Source of the DNA: Acinetobacter kookii
GTDB lineage: Bacteria; Pseudomonadota; Gammaproteobacteria; Pseudomonadales; Moraxellaceae
DNA: 64,000 bases
NCBI RefSeq assembly: GCF_900096895.1
Contig: NZ_FMYO01000004.1
Location: forward strand, 1-64,000
Direction: 5' to 3'
A program made the position numbers and the translations under genes. Below are positions 1 to 8,429 of this stretch, one piece after another. Within the stretch, counting starts at the first letter, position 1; every line of letters begins with the position of its first letter. The notes beneath the pieces were generated by a model. That model did not search any database and was not told where the DNA came from. It worked only from the letters and a program-made list of their open reading frames with translations.

Positions 1-201
1 TCAAAGTTAAGATGATGGTATGACAATTTTATATACTCCATAAACCCTTTAAATTAATTAGGTGGTTTATGTCGCACTTCAAGTTTTACTCTGCCTAGCT
101 TTATCCATGTGAAGTACCTCTTTTTATTATCCTCAGTAGGATAAATGAAAATTAAGTACTTACACAAAATTTAGAACAGTCCCACAACTCATTTTGTTGA
201 A

Positions 202-1179
202 CTATATCTGTACAACAACTCTACCTCGAATTTTTCCATCTAAAATTTCATTTGAAATATTTAAAGCATCTGTTAACTGAATTTCAGTAGTTACTGTTTC
301 TAATTTTGTTTGATCTAATTCTGTAGCCAAACGTTCCCATGCTTCTTTTCTTAATTCGATTGGTGCCATCACGCTATCAATTCCATATAAGGTAATCCCT
401 CTTAGAATAAATGGAGCAACTGTTGCTGGAAAATCCATTCCGCCTGCCAAACCACACGCAGCAACTGCACCACGATATTTTGTACTAGCACATGCATTGG
501 CTAAAGTATGGCTTCCAACAGTATCAATTACGCCAGCCCAAACTTCTTTGTTTAATGGCTTTCCTGGGGAAGATAATTCAATACGATCAATAATTTCACT
601 CGCTCCTAGATAGGTTAAATATTCTGACTCTTGAGGTCGACCAGTTGAAGCTGTAATCTCATAACCAAGATGATTCAAAATAATAATGGCAATACTACCT
701 ACTCCACCATTTGCACCTGTCACTAAAATTTTTCCATCACTTGGTTTAATACCATGCTTTTGTAAAGCCATGACACACAACATTGCGGTATAACCTGCTG
801 TACCAATAACCATCGTATCTTTAAAAGAAAAAGCAGAAGGTTTTTGTATGAGCCAATCACCAGAAACAGTGACTTGCTCGGCTAGCCCTCCAAAATACTT
901 TTCACCCACTCCCCAACCATTCAGTAGAACTTCATCTCTTTCTTTCCATGCTGGATGTTTTGATTCAATCACAACACCCGAAAAATCGATGCCTGGGGTC
1001 AAAGGAAAACTACGCACCACTGGTGAACGCCCAGTAATGGCTAAAGCATCTTTATAATTGAGTGTTGAATATTTGACTTCGACTCTAACCTCTCCTTCTT
1101 GTAAAGGCTTTGATGCAATCTCAGTAATTTGTGATGTGTAACCTGCTTCATCTTTAGTAATTACAATACCTTTGTACAT
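202..1179 (-). CDS. acuI: Acryloyl-CoA reductase-type MDR oxidoreductase (AcuI/YhdH family)
   Basis: A 325-residue zinc-free medium-chain dehydrogenase/reductase. The family reduces acryloyl-CoA to propionyl-CoA with NADPH in the cytoplasm. The N-terminal GroES-like half carries the family string TPGIDFSGVV near residue 60. A Rossmann half follows, with the nucleotide-binding glycine run VTGANGGVG near 153-161 and the ATGRPQESEYL stretch typical of YhdH/AcuI. Full family length, ending in a normal C-terminus (GRVVVQI). It lies 83 bp downstream of a TetR-family gene on the same strand, and a 15-bp operator-like palindrome sits 22 bp before its start, so it is probably repressed by that protein. 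The physiological substrate is inferred from family and neighbour; a general quinone or enone reductase cannot be excluded. Confidence 0.85.
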   Translation of the reverse strand: MYKGIVITKDEAGYTSQITEIASKPLQEGEVRVEVKYSTLNYKDALAITGRSPVVRSFPLTPGIDFSGVVIESKHPAWKERDEVLLNGWGVGEKYFGGLAEQVTVSGDWLIQKPSAFSFKDTMVIGTAGYTAMLCVMALQKHGIKPSDGKILVTGANGGVGSIAIIILNHLGYEITASTGRPQESEYLTYLGASEIIDRIELSSPGKPLNKEVWAGVIDTVGSHTLANACASTKYRGAVAACGLAGGMDFPATVAPFILRGITLYGIDSVMAPIELRKEAWERLATELDQTKLETVTTEIQLTDALNISNEILDGKIRGRVVVQI

Positions 1180-1200
1180 AGAACTTCCTCTCTATTTAAT

Positions 1201-1215
1201 TAGACTGCTTGTCTA
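1201..1215. promoter_or_regulatory. Operator-like palindrome upstream of acuI
   Basis: TAGAC-N5-GTCTA is a perfect 5-bp-arm inverted repeat just ahead of the reductase start. The same 15-bp geometry, with one mismatch, recurs before the TetR gene at 1918-1932. This pairing suggests a TetR/AcuR operator controlling both genes. Confidence 0.6.
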
Positions 1216-1224
1216 GAATTAATT

Positions 1225-1260
1225 AAAAAAATAAATACAGACGTCTGCATTTATTTTTTT
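1225..1260 (-). terminator. Terminator-like hairpin between acuR and acuI
   Basis: A near-perfect inverted repeat. An A/T-rich 12-bp outer arm surrounds the core CAGACGTCTG (1238-1247), and the minus strand ends in a run of seven T. It lies three bases past the stop of the TetR gene, so it could end that transcript. The A-tract on the other side makes it formally bidirectional. The AGAC/GTCT core also resembles the neighbouring operators, so a regulatory role is possible. Confidence 0.6.
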
Positions 1261-1262
1261 AA

Positions 1263-1907
1263 TTAACTTTTTACGTGATTTTGTTGTTTTACAGCTAAAG
1301 TAAACAAGCGATAAAATGCATGTAAGGGACTTGTTGATTTGACCAAACGTGCTCTTAGAACTGCACCTTCCCACCCAATCCAAAACTGATAAGCAGCTTC
1401 ATCGCAATCAGCTAGGCTATATTGTGAATTTGACTGATGTAGGCAATCAGAAACTAATTTCTCCCATACCTTAAAGATACTTTCGATTCGGGCAATGATT
1501 TCTTGAGGCAAATACGACACTTCTTGTCCTAAGTTACCTAAAATACAACCTCGTTTAAAATCATATTTTTGCATTTTTTCACCCGCATCTTTTACAAAAT
1601 TTTGCAGCTTTTCTAGTGAGGAAAGATCAGTTTGATTTAAAAACTTATTCAATCGCTTCACAAAATAAAGTTCATAAGCATCTAAGACTTCTAAAATAAA
1701 AGCCTCTTTATTTGCAAAATAATGGTAGAAAGACCCTTTAGGAACTTGAACTGATTTCATGAGATCGTCCAAGCTCATAGCATTCATTCCACGTTCGGTC
1801 AGTAACTCGATACCTCGGCGGATTAACACTTCTTTGGTGTCTGCATAGTTACAACCGTGTTTGGTTGGTCGACCACGTGGTCTTTTGGGTAAAGAAGAAT
1901 AATTCAT
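1263..1907 (-). CDS. acuR: TetR/AcrR-family repressor, AcuR-like
   Basis: A 214-residue TetR-type regulator. A basic N-terminal arm (PKRPRGRPTKHG) precedes the helix-turn-helix at about residues 35-70, which ends in the classic VPKGSFYHYFANKEAF. The C-terminal ligand domain contains GCILGNLGQEVSYLP, a string typical of the AcuR-like branch. The gene lies upstream of, and on the same strand as, the acryloyl-CoA-reductase-like gene. An operator-like 15-mer sits just before its own start (1918-1932), implying autoregulation. The ligand (acrylate or a related electrophile) is inferred from family and partner. An IS3-family element has inserted about 140 bp upstream of the start and may affect expression. 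Confidence 0.8.
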   Translation of the reverse strand: MNYSSLPKRPRGRPTKHGCNYADTKEVLIRRGIELLTERGMNAMSLDDLMKSVQVPKGSFYHYFANKEAFILEVLDAYELYFVKRLNKFLNQTDLSSLEKLQNFVKDAGEKMQKYDFKRGCILGNLGQEVSYLPQEIIARIESIFKVWEKLVSDCLHQSNSQYSLADCDEAAYQFWIGWEGAVLRARLVKSTSPLHAFYRLFTLAVKQQNHVKS

Positions 1908-1917
1908 ATAATGAAAA

Positions 1918-1932
1918 TAGACTATGTGACTA
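1918..1932. promoter_or_regulatory. Operator-like repeat upstream of acuR
   Basis: TAGAC-N5-GACTA matches the 1201-1215 site in length and outer bases, with one mismatch from a perfect palindrome. It is 10 bp before the TetR gene start, a position expected for autorepression. Confidence 0.5.
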
Positions 1933-2126
1933 GAAATATCAACAATAAGATTATTTGATTGAAAATTTTATCTAAACGGCATCTATTTCTTTGCTGGGAG
2001 AACTTAGCCTTTTATATAAATTAGGACTTACGCACTATTATTTATAGACTCTCTGTGGTAGCAGATGGACTGCCACCACTCTCCTAGACAAATTTCGTCT
2101 ATTCTTTTTGCATAGGAGAGAACCTT

Positions 2127-2411
2127 ATGAGTGGACAAAGATATACCCCAGAATTTAAAGATGAAGCTGTTAAATTGATTACCGAACGTGGATATTCTGT
2201 CACTGATGTAGCAGAACGTTTAGGCGTATCACAACACAGCATTTATAAATGGCTAAAGGCGCTACAGCCTTTACGTAACAACTCTGATGAACATGAACTA
2301 CTCGAAGCAAAGAAAGAAATCCTACGTCTTAAAAGTCAGCTTAAACAGACTGAAGAGGAACGGGATATTCTAAAAAAGGCCGCAAGGTACTTTGCAAGCC
2401 TGCCCGAGTAA
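2127..2411 (+). CDS. IS3-family transposase OrfA (helix-turn-helix)
   Basis: A 94-residue OrfA. It has an N-terminal HTH_Tnp_1 domain (RYTPEFKDEAVKLI, then VTDVAERLGVSQHSIYKWLK) and a leucine-zipper-like helix (residues 55-85) that mediates multimerisation in this family. Near its end the sequence CTA AAA AAG (A6G, 2372-2378) forms a canonical A_AAA_AAG slippery heptamer. A -1 slip there enters the OrfB frame, which is open from 2378 onward, and would make the OrfAB transposase. OrfA alone usually acts as a regulator. ATG start with a GAGAG-type ribosome site upstream. Confidence 0.9.
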   Translation: MSGQRYTPEFKDEAVKLITERGYSVTDVAERLGVSQHSIYKWLKALQPLRNNSDEHELLEAKKEILRLKSQLKQTEEERDILKKAARYFASLPE

Positions 2412-2458
2412 AGTATCAGTTTATCCTGGAATACAGCCATCAATTTAAGATTAAAACG

Positions 2459-3265
2459 ATGTGTCGGGTCCTTAAGATCGCTCGTGCTGGTTACTATGCC
2501 TGGTTGCATGAACCCGAATCAGGCAGGACTATTGAAGATAAGCGGTTATTACAGCTCATCCGTTCTTCTTATGATGCCAGCTATGGCATCTATGGTTATC
2601 GTCGCATTACGCTAGATCTAAAAGAATTGGGTGAAAGCTGCGGGCCCAATCGTGTGCTGAAGATCATGAAGAACAATGGTATTGCCGCTGTTCGAGGATA
2701 TAAGAAACATAAAAGCTATGGTCGTGGTCGTCCTCAGATTGTGCTACCTAACCATTTAAATCGAGAGTTTATTGTAAACACACCTGATACTTCTTGGGTG
2801 ACTGATATAACTTACATTCGCACATGGCAAGGCTGGTTATATCTGGCTGTGGTTCTTGATTTATATTCGAGAAAAGTCATCGGTTGGTCAATGAAACCTA
2901 CGCTTGCCAAGGATATCGTTTTGGATGCACTTCTTATGGCGGTATGGCGACGTAGGCCAAATGAACCTGTGATCATACACTCTGACCAAGGCTCCCAATA
3001 CAGCAGTAGAGACTGGCAGAAATTCTGTCAGAAACATAACTTAATACCCAGCATGAGCCGTAGAGGAAACTGTTGGGATAATGCCGTTGCTGAATCCTTT
3101 TTTAGCAGCTTAAAGAAGGAAAGAATTAAAAAGAGGATCTACAAAACACGAGAAATGGCTCGTGCAGATGTGTTTGATTACATCGAGATGTTTTACAATC
3201 GAATCAGGCGTCATTCGCATCTCGATGGGATGAGTCCAGAAGCCTTTGAGGCAGCTTCAAAATGA
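2459..3265 (+). CDS. IS3-family transposase OrfB (DDE catalytic domain)
   Basis: Catalytic half of the transposase, in the -1 frame relative to OrfA. The first ATG is at 2459, but the frame is open back to the slippery A6G at 2372-2378, so the functional product is probably the frameshift fusion OrfAB. The rve integrase core shows the DDE triad: D in TSWVTDITYI, D in VIIHSDQGSQY and E in WDNAVAESFF. The C-terminal YNRIRRHSHLDGMSPEAFE motif is typical of IS3. No internal stop or truncation was seen, so the protein is predicted active. Confidence 0.9.
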   Translation: MCRVLKIARAGYYAWLHEPESGRTIEDKRLLQLIRSSYDASYGIYGYRRITLDLKELGESCGPNRVLKIMKNNGIAAVRGYKKHKSYGRGRPQIVLPNHLNREFIVNTPDTSWVTDITYIRTWQGWLYLAVVLDLYSRKVIGWSMKPTLAKDIVLDALLMAVWRRRPNEPVIIHSDQGSQYSSRDWQKFCQKHNLIPSMSRRGNCWDNAVAESFFSSLKKERIKKRIYKTREMARADVFDYIEMFYNRIRRHSHLDGMSPEAFEAASK

Positions 3266-3491
3266 GGCTGTCTCGTGTCTAGGATACTGGGAGCAGTCCA
3301 CCCAGAAAAACTGAGTCTATTATTAAGATCTTTTTAGTAGGAGAATATGTATTCATAGCTAGGTTCATGAACCAAATATTTTATAATTTATCACTTTAGT
3401 GCTTTAAGTAATTAAATTTATTGTTTATTAAACATAAATTTAATTGTGAACTAGATTCTAGGTGAACATAAGTTAATTAGGATATCCAAGA

Positions 3492-3563
3492 TTGCGCCCT
3501 ACATAACTCAGCCGTTGGCGCAACTTCACTGGAGAGATTCACAACAATATTAATCTCTCCAGT
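3492..3563. repeat. Two tandem hairpins downstream of pqqU
   Basis: The gene-free stretch 3320-3617 contains two inverted repeats. The first is TTGCGCC/GGCGCAA (3492-3498 with 3517-3523). The second is a perfect 12-bp stem, ACTGGAGAGATT (3528-3539) with AATCTCTCCAGT (3552-3563), and a 12-nt loop. Neither is followed by a T-run on either strand. They may stabilise or end the pqqU transcript, or be remnants of a mobile repeat. Confidence 0.5.
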
Positions 3564-3617
3564 GATGTATCTTATTGTCCACTGGCTTACAGGTGCATTA
3601 ATCCATTTACTGCTATG

Positions 3618-5741
3618 TTAGAATACTTTCTTTATCGATAGCCCCACATTAAAATTCCTTCGATCTGCGGGCTCAAAGAAACGGCTATTGCTATCATTTA
3701 CAATTACTGAGCCAATATAGTTACGGTCAAACAAATTATCGACTCGTGCATAAGTATTTACTTTCCAGTCTTTATTGACCCACAAATAGCCAACATTTGC
3801 TGCAACAACGGTATAACTTGGTGCAGTATCGGAATTGATATCATCGACATAAATTTTGTCCATATAACGTGCTTCCAAGCCTGCATGAAAGCCCTGCCCA
3901 GGTTGCCATGCCAAGCCTACAAAAGCTTGATTCTTGGCAATACCAGGAATGTATGTTCCTTTTTGTATCAGCGGTTTGGTTGTGGTCGCTGGAATATCAG
4001 CATCAAAAGTCGCATCTAAATAACTATAACTGGTTCGAACATTGAGTGCTTGCCAGAGCTGTTTTTGCCACGATAACTCTAAACCTTTACGTAAGGTTTT
4101 TTCTGCATTACGGAATGTGCTACGTCCGCCATTGGCATCGTCAGGCACAATGTCATTTTTAGTTTCAGTATGAAATAAAGCAAAAGCAAACAGCCCTAAT
4201 GTATTCTGCGATTTTAATCCAAGTTCTGTGGTATCACTGGTCGCAGGTTTTAAATTAAAGTTAATGCCTGAAGTCCCTACTGTAGGATAAGCCATCTCGG
4301 TAAAGGTTGGTGTTTCGAAGCCTTTGCCATAACTGGTATAGGCATAAAGCTCGGGTAAAATTTCCCAACCTAAAGCGACAGTTGGAAGTAACTTTTGATA
4401 ATCTATTGAACCACTGTCATCACCATTGCCTGTGGTGATGTAATGATCTTCAGACTCATAATTGACATTGCTATAGCGTAAACCTGCATCTAAATGCCGT
4501 TGTGGTAAAAACTGCCATGAGGCTTGGATGTAAGGATCGAGATTCCACAAGGTATTGATTTCATCACGACGTAACTCACCTTTCAAACCATAACGCCCTG
4601 TCGCATCAAAGTTTTCATACCCTTGACGATCTTCCCGCATTTGGTCAAATGCCAAACCTGCAATAAATGTAGTATTCGACAAGAGCTCTTTCCCCATCCA
4701 ACGGAAGTCTGCACCATAATAGTCCCGATTAAAATCGATCACGCCACCAGCATGACGTGGATTTTTTTGGGCACTGCTCGGGATCGACTGATATTGCACA
4801 ACCTGTCTATTGCCAAAATAGACCATGCTATACAACTCTTGCTGATCATTCAGGGGTTTGTTCCATGTCAACCCTGTTTGGGTTTGTTCAATTTCTTTAC
4901 GTACATCATAAATATTTTTAGCATCATTCACTTGCTTCGGATTGGCTTGCCATTGCGCACGGTTTAAGCCTTGAGGATCATCTGCCTCAATTTTTGTACG
5001 GTTTATGAGCCAATTAATCTTACTACCATCCTCCAGATTCCAAGTGAGCTTGGCATTATTCAACACTTTTTTCGCAGCGCTATGATCACGGAAACCATCC
5101 GTATCAAAATAGGAAGAACTGATCACATAGGCGGGCTGACGGGCTTGGTCTGAACCACCTTGCACTTGGATATTGGCTTGTTGTTTATGGTGGCTGCCTG
5201 CATTTAGACCCACTTGAATCGAGTCTTTCTCTTGTCCTTCTCTGGTTTCAGTTAGAATGGTCCCACCCGATGAGTTACCATAAATGGCAGAAAATGGACC
5301 TGTCAAAACTTCAATATTGTCCAAGCTGTCTAAGTCAATATTGGAACTTTGCCCCTGACCGTCGGGCATGGTGGCAGGAATGCCATCGACATACAGGCGT
5401 ATGCCCCGCACACCAAAAGTAGAACGAGCCCCAAAGCCACGCATGGAAATTTGCAAATCTTGCGCGTAATTTTCACGATTATTGATTTGTAAGCCCGCGA
5501 CACCTTGCAGTAGTTCAGAAAGATTTACATTGGTATTTTCTTGCATCTGCGGCGCTTGAATTTTCTGTATAGTGGCTGGCGTCTGTAACAATTCACTATC
5601 AGTACGCACCGCTTGCACTTTAATTACAGGAAGTTGCTGGTATTCGGTAGTGTCTTGCGCATGTAGTGCCATCGACTGCAATATCACAGCAGTCAATAAT
5701 GCATATTGAAAGGGAAATGGAGTCATATTCAGTAATCTCAC
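3618..5741 (-). CDS. pqqU: TonB-dependent outer-membrane receptor, PqqU (YncD)-like PQQ importer
   Basis: A TonB-dependent receptor of about 707 residues, with an N-terminal signal peptide ending near ALHAQ, a plug domain and a 22-strand-type barrel ending in aromatic F. It resembles E. coli YncD/PqqU, the pyrroloquinoline quinone receptor, along its whole length. The plug has NYAQDLQISMRGFGARST and RLYVDGIPATMPDGQGQ, the barrel has HAGGVI, GNGDDSG and GFETPTF, and the end has VDNLFDRNYIGSVIVN and FEP. These matches are from memory of the family, not a search. The gene lies directly downstream of quiA, whose enzyme needs PQQ, which supports the call. Start: GTG at 5741 has AAAAGGA seven bases upstream; the upstream ATG at 5762 has no ribosome site. 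A terminator-like hairpin separates it from quiA. Confidence 0.8.
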   Translation of the reverse strand: MRLLNMTPFPFQYALLTAVILQSMALHAQDTTEYQQLPVIKVQAVRTDSELLQTPATIQKIQAPQMQENTNVNLSELLQGVAGLQINNRENYAQDLQISMRGFGARSTFGVRGIRLYVDGIPATMPDGQGQSSNIDLDSLDNIEVLTGPFSAIYGNSSGGTILTETREGQEKDSIQVGLNAGSHHKQQANIQVQGGSDQARQPAYVISSSYFDTDGFRDHSAAKKVLNNAKLTWNLEDGSKINWLINRTKIEADDPQGLNRAQWQANPKQVNDAKNIYDVRKEIEQTQTGLTWNKPLNDQQELYSMVYFGNRQVVQYQSIPSSAQKNPRHAGGVIDFNRDYYGADFRWMGKELLSNTTFIAGLAFDQMREDRQGYENFDATGRYGLKGELRRDEINTLWNLDPYIQASWQFLPQRHLDAGLRYSNVNYESEDHYITTGNGDDSGSIDYQKLLPTVALGWEILPELYAYTSYGKGFETPTFTEMAYPTVGTSGINFNLKPATSDTTELGLKSQNTLGLFAFALFHTETKNDIVPDDANGGRSTFRNAEKTLRKGLELSWQKQLWQALNVRTSYSYLDATFDADIPATTTKPLIQKGTYIPGIAKNQAFVGLAWQPGQGFHAGLEARYMDKIYVDDINSDTAPSYTVVAANVGYLWVNKDWKVNTYARVDNLFDRNYIGSVIVNDSNSRFFEPADRRNFNVGLSIKKVF

Positions 5742-5774
5742 AAGATATCCTTTTCTTATCATCTGGTAGAGTGT

Positions 5775-5803
5775 AAAAAGCCCCTCTAGTACCGAAGGGC
5801 TTT
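5775..5803 (-). terminator. Rho-independent terminator after quiA
   Basis: On the minus strand AAAGCCC and GGGCTTT form a stem with a loop of about 15 nt, followed by TTTTT. It lies just past the quiA stop (5821) and about 35 bp before the pqqU start. It should end most transcription of the pca-qui operon, so pqqU would be read by leakage or from its own promoter. Confidence 0.75.
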
Positions 5804-5820
5804 CCGTGTCTTCTTGTTGA

Positions 5821-8250
5821 TTATTCGCCTAAGCTATACGCAATCACATAATCGCCATGATCAGGTGACTGACGTGCTCCACCCGCGGAAACAACCACAT
5901 ATTGCTTCCCTGTTTTTGGTGAAATGTAGCTGATTGGCGTACCCTGACTACCCACAGGTAAACGGGCTTTCCACAATTCTTCACCATTAGATGAATTGAA
6001 GGCGCGTAAGTAGTAATCCTGTGTTGCTGCAAAGAACACCAAACCACCCTGTGTTGCCATTGGACCACCAATGGTTGGCATGCCAATCGGTGCTTTTAAG
6101 CCCATTTTGATGCCCATAGGACCTGTATCTTCTACAGTACCCAACGGAACCTGCCATGCAATTTGACGAGTTTTCATATCAATTGCAGTCATGGTACCAA
6201 ATGGTGGTTTTTGACAAGGAATACTTAAAGCTGACCAGAAACGGTTTTTGTTGACTTTATATGGTGTGCCTTTCATTGGTACTGCACCCATACCAGTATT
6301 TACTTTCTCACCGCCATTGGCTTGAATCGCCAAGTCTTCAGGAGTTTGTTTGATCAACTGAATCCAAAGCCCTAAACGCATGTCATTCACAAACATATAT
6401 CGATGCGTTGGATCGAAAGCAATAGAACCCCAGTTCATGCCACCCAGTGAACCTGGAAAGCTCAATGAAACATCAGTACCCGGTGCTGTAAATAGACCTT
6501 CATAACGCATCGATTTAAAATTGATACGACACATCAATTGATCAAATGGCGTAGCACCCCACATATCTGATTCAGTCAGCGTTTGATTACCAATTTGTGG
6601 CATTTCAATAGAACGCGGTTGGGTCAAACTGTATTGTTCATTTGGAATATCTGCAGCTTTAACAGGTTGTTCAATGACTTTGGTCAATGGTTTACCTGTG
6701 ACACGGTCAAGTACAAAGAACTGACCAGACTTGGTACCAATGACTACAGCAGGTTTAGTCGAACCATCTTTCAGTGGAAAATCGACTAAACTTGGTTGCA
6801 TTGGCAAGTCAAAGTCCCATAAATCATTATGAACTGTTTGATAGACCCACTTTTCTTTACCTGTGGTCGCATCAAGTGCCAATACCGAAGTATTGTATTT
6901 ATGATCTAAGGGTTGACGGTTTGCACCCCAAAGGTCAACTGATGAACTTCCCATTGGTAAGAACACCGTATTCATTTGTTGATCATAAGATATTGCCGCC
7001 CATGAGTTGGCTGAACTACGTTTATAAGTTTCACCTGGTTTTAACACATAGTTCGGATCTGGATTACGCGGATCGAACGCCCAACGCAGTTTACCTGTAA
7101 TGACATCGTATGCACGAATTACACCACCCGGCATGTCTGCACCTACGTTATCGGCAATACGGCTGCCAATGACAATCGACGTACCTGCAATAGTCGGTGC
7201 TGAAGTCACTTCAAAACGTGGTGCTTTGGTGCCATCACCTAAGCCTTCAAGTAAATTTACCGTACCATCGATACCAAAGTCTTTACAACGCTCACCTGTA
7301 TCGGCATTGACTGCAATTAAACGACCATCAGGTGTATTGGTATATACACGACGAGGGCAAGCTGTATTGGTCGCGACTGCGGTTACGGCGGTTGCGCCTG
7401 CCAAGGTTGGCTGTACCAATGCTTGCGTCGAATCAAAATAAGCAACGCCACGGCAACGCTCCCAAGCATCGGCTTTAGAGTTGACTTCGGCTTTCCAGAT
7501 TTGTTTACCTGTGTCCGCATCCAAAGCAATCATGTTGTTATGCGGGGTACATAAAAAGACTTTATTGCCGACCTGTAATGGTGTCATTTGATCTTCTGCA
7601 CCATTACCCGAACCTGTGGTCATATCCCCCGTTTGGAAACGCCAAGCTTCTTTTAACTTAGATACGTTATTACGGTTAATTTGGTCGAGTGCAGCGAAAC
7701 GGCTACCGCCTGCATCACTACCGTAATGATCCCAATTCACTTGCTGTTTACCTGGTTCAACGGGTACAAGTGGCAATTCCTCACCCGATGCTTGAACGGT
7801 TGGATGTGGAATGAACATACCGTATAAACCACCGAACATACCCAAAACAGTCAATCCCCCCACCACATAAGCTGGTGCTGACATTGCTGTCTGTTGCTGG
7901 TATTTACGAATGGATGGCAATGTGAATAACACAGCAGCAAATAAGCCTGCGGGGAACATTAAGCGTGAATGTAGTGGCCAGAATTCAAAGCCAGTATCAA
8001 TCAATGCCCAAATGACAGTACCAATAAAGACTAAACAGAATAATCCGACCCCAAGGGCTTTTTTTCGAAAAATGAAAATCGCTGAAACGATCGTCACTAA
8101 GCCTGCAATAAAAAAGTACCAAGAGCCACCTAAACTGATGAGCTTTCCGCCACCAATTAAATAAAATAGGCCTGTTAACAATAAGGCCAAGCCTAGGATA
8201 AAGCACCATATTTTAAATATGGCTCCTAGCTTAGATTGAGCTTCAGACAT
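5821..8250 (-). CDS. quiA: PQQ-dependent quinate/shikimate dehydrogenase (membrane-bound)
   Basis: An 809-residue quinoprotein that oxidises quinate to 3-dehydroquinate (and shikimate to dehydroshikimate) on the periplasmic face, passing electrons to ubiquinone. Five N-terminal membrane segments occupy roughly residues 10-150 and anchor the protein. A large eight-bladed PQQ propeller follows, opening with WDHYGSDAGGSRFAALDQINRNN and containing repeated tryptophan-docking blades (for example TGKQIWKAEV, TGKEKWVYQT). The layout is that of membrane glucose/quinate dehydrogenases. Start: ATG at 8250 (MSEAQSK) is preceded by GGAGTAAG at good spacing; an in-frame extension to 8310 lacks a site. It is the last gene of the pca-qui supra-operon and needs external or self-made PQQ. 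Confidence 0.93.
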   Translation of the reverse strand: MSEAQSKLGAIFKIWCFILGLALLLTGLFYLIGGGKLISLGGSWYFFIAGLVTIVSAIFIFRKKALGVGLFCLVFIGTVIWALIDTGFEFWPLHSRLMFPAGLFAAVLFTLPSIRKYQQQTAMSAPAYVVGGLTVLGMFGGLYGMFIPHPTVQASGEELPLVPVEPGKQQVNWDHYGSDAGGSRFAALDQINRNNVSKLKEAWRFQTGDMTTGSGNGAEDQMTPLQVGNKVFLCTPHNNMIALDADTGKQIWKAEVNSKADAWERCRGVAYFDSTQALVQPTLAGATAVTAVATNTACPRRVYTNTPDGRLIAVNADTGERCKDFGIDGTVNLLEGLGDGTKAPRFEVTSAPTIAGTSIVIGSRIADNVGADMPGGVIRAYDVITGKLRWAFDPRNPDPNYVLKPGETYKRSSANSWAAISYDQQMNTVFLPMGSSSVDLWGANRQPLDHKYNTSVLALDATTGKEKWVYQTVHNDLWDFDLPMQPSLVDFPLKDGSTKPAVVIGTKSGQFFVLDRVTGKPLTKVIEQPVKAADIPNEQYSLTQPRSIEMPQIGNQTLTESDMWGATPFDQLMCRINFKSMRYEGLFTAPGTDVSLSFPGSLGGMNWGSIAFDPTHRYMFVNDMRLGLWIQLIKQTPEDLAIQANGGEKVNTGMGAVPMKGTPYKVNKNRFWSALSIPCQKPPFGTMTAIDMKTRQIAWQVPLGTVEDTGPMGIKMGLKAPIGMPTIGGPMATQGGLVFFAATQDYYLRAFNSSNGEELWKARLPVGSQGTPISYISPKTGKQYVVVSAGGARQSPDHGDYVIAYSLGE

Positions 8251-8429
8251 ACATCTTACTCCAAGTGCCGTGCGTTTAAATGACCACTCCCTCTCTCCTT
8301 TGAGTATCATTTATCTTCACGAATAAATTCTTGTGCTTTCGCAACTGGGTTACGAAAGCCATGACTTAAGTGTTTAAACAAAACAGCACTACTGTTTATA
8401 TTTTAATCATTTTCACAATCTAAGTGCTG

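Larger units (their letters stand above)
2045..3319 (+). mobile_element. IS3-family insertion sequence
   Basis: Two overlapping-frame transposase ORFs (2127-3265) are flanked by two nested inverted-repeat pairs. The inner pair, beginning TGGACTGC at 2066 and ending GCAGTCCA at 3300, matches at about 20 of 25 positions and has the TG...CA ends usual for IS3 elements. The outer pair is TAGACTC at 2045 and GAGTCTA ending at 3319, and it is bordered on both sides by TTA (2042-2044 and 3320-3322), a possible 3-bp target duplication. No duplication is visible around the inner pair. I give the outer limits; the element could instead be 2066-3300. Both ORFs look intact, so the copy may be active. Confidence 0.8.

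Noticed and set aside
3492..3563. Possible integron attC site
   Set aside because: Hairpins are present but the consensus ends (RYYYAAC/GTTRRRY) and an integron integrase are absent.
6583..7441. Several antisense frames inside quiA
   Set aside because: Codon-bias shadows of a strong gene; no signal of their own.
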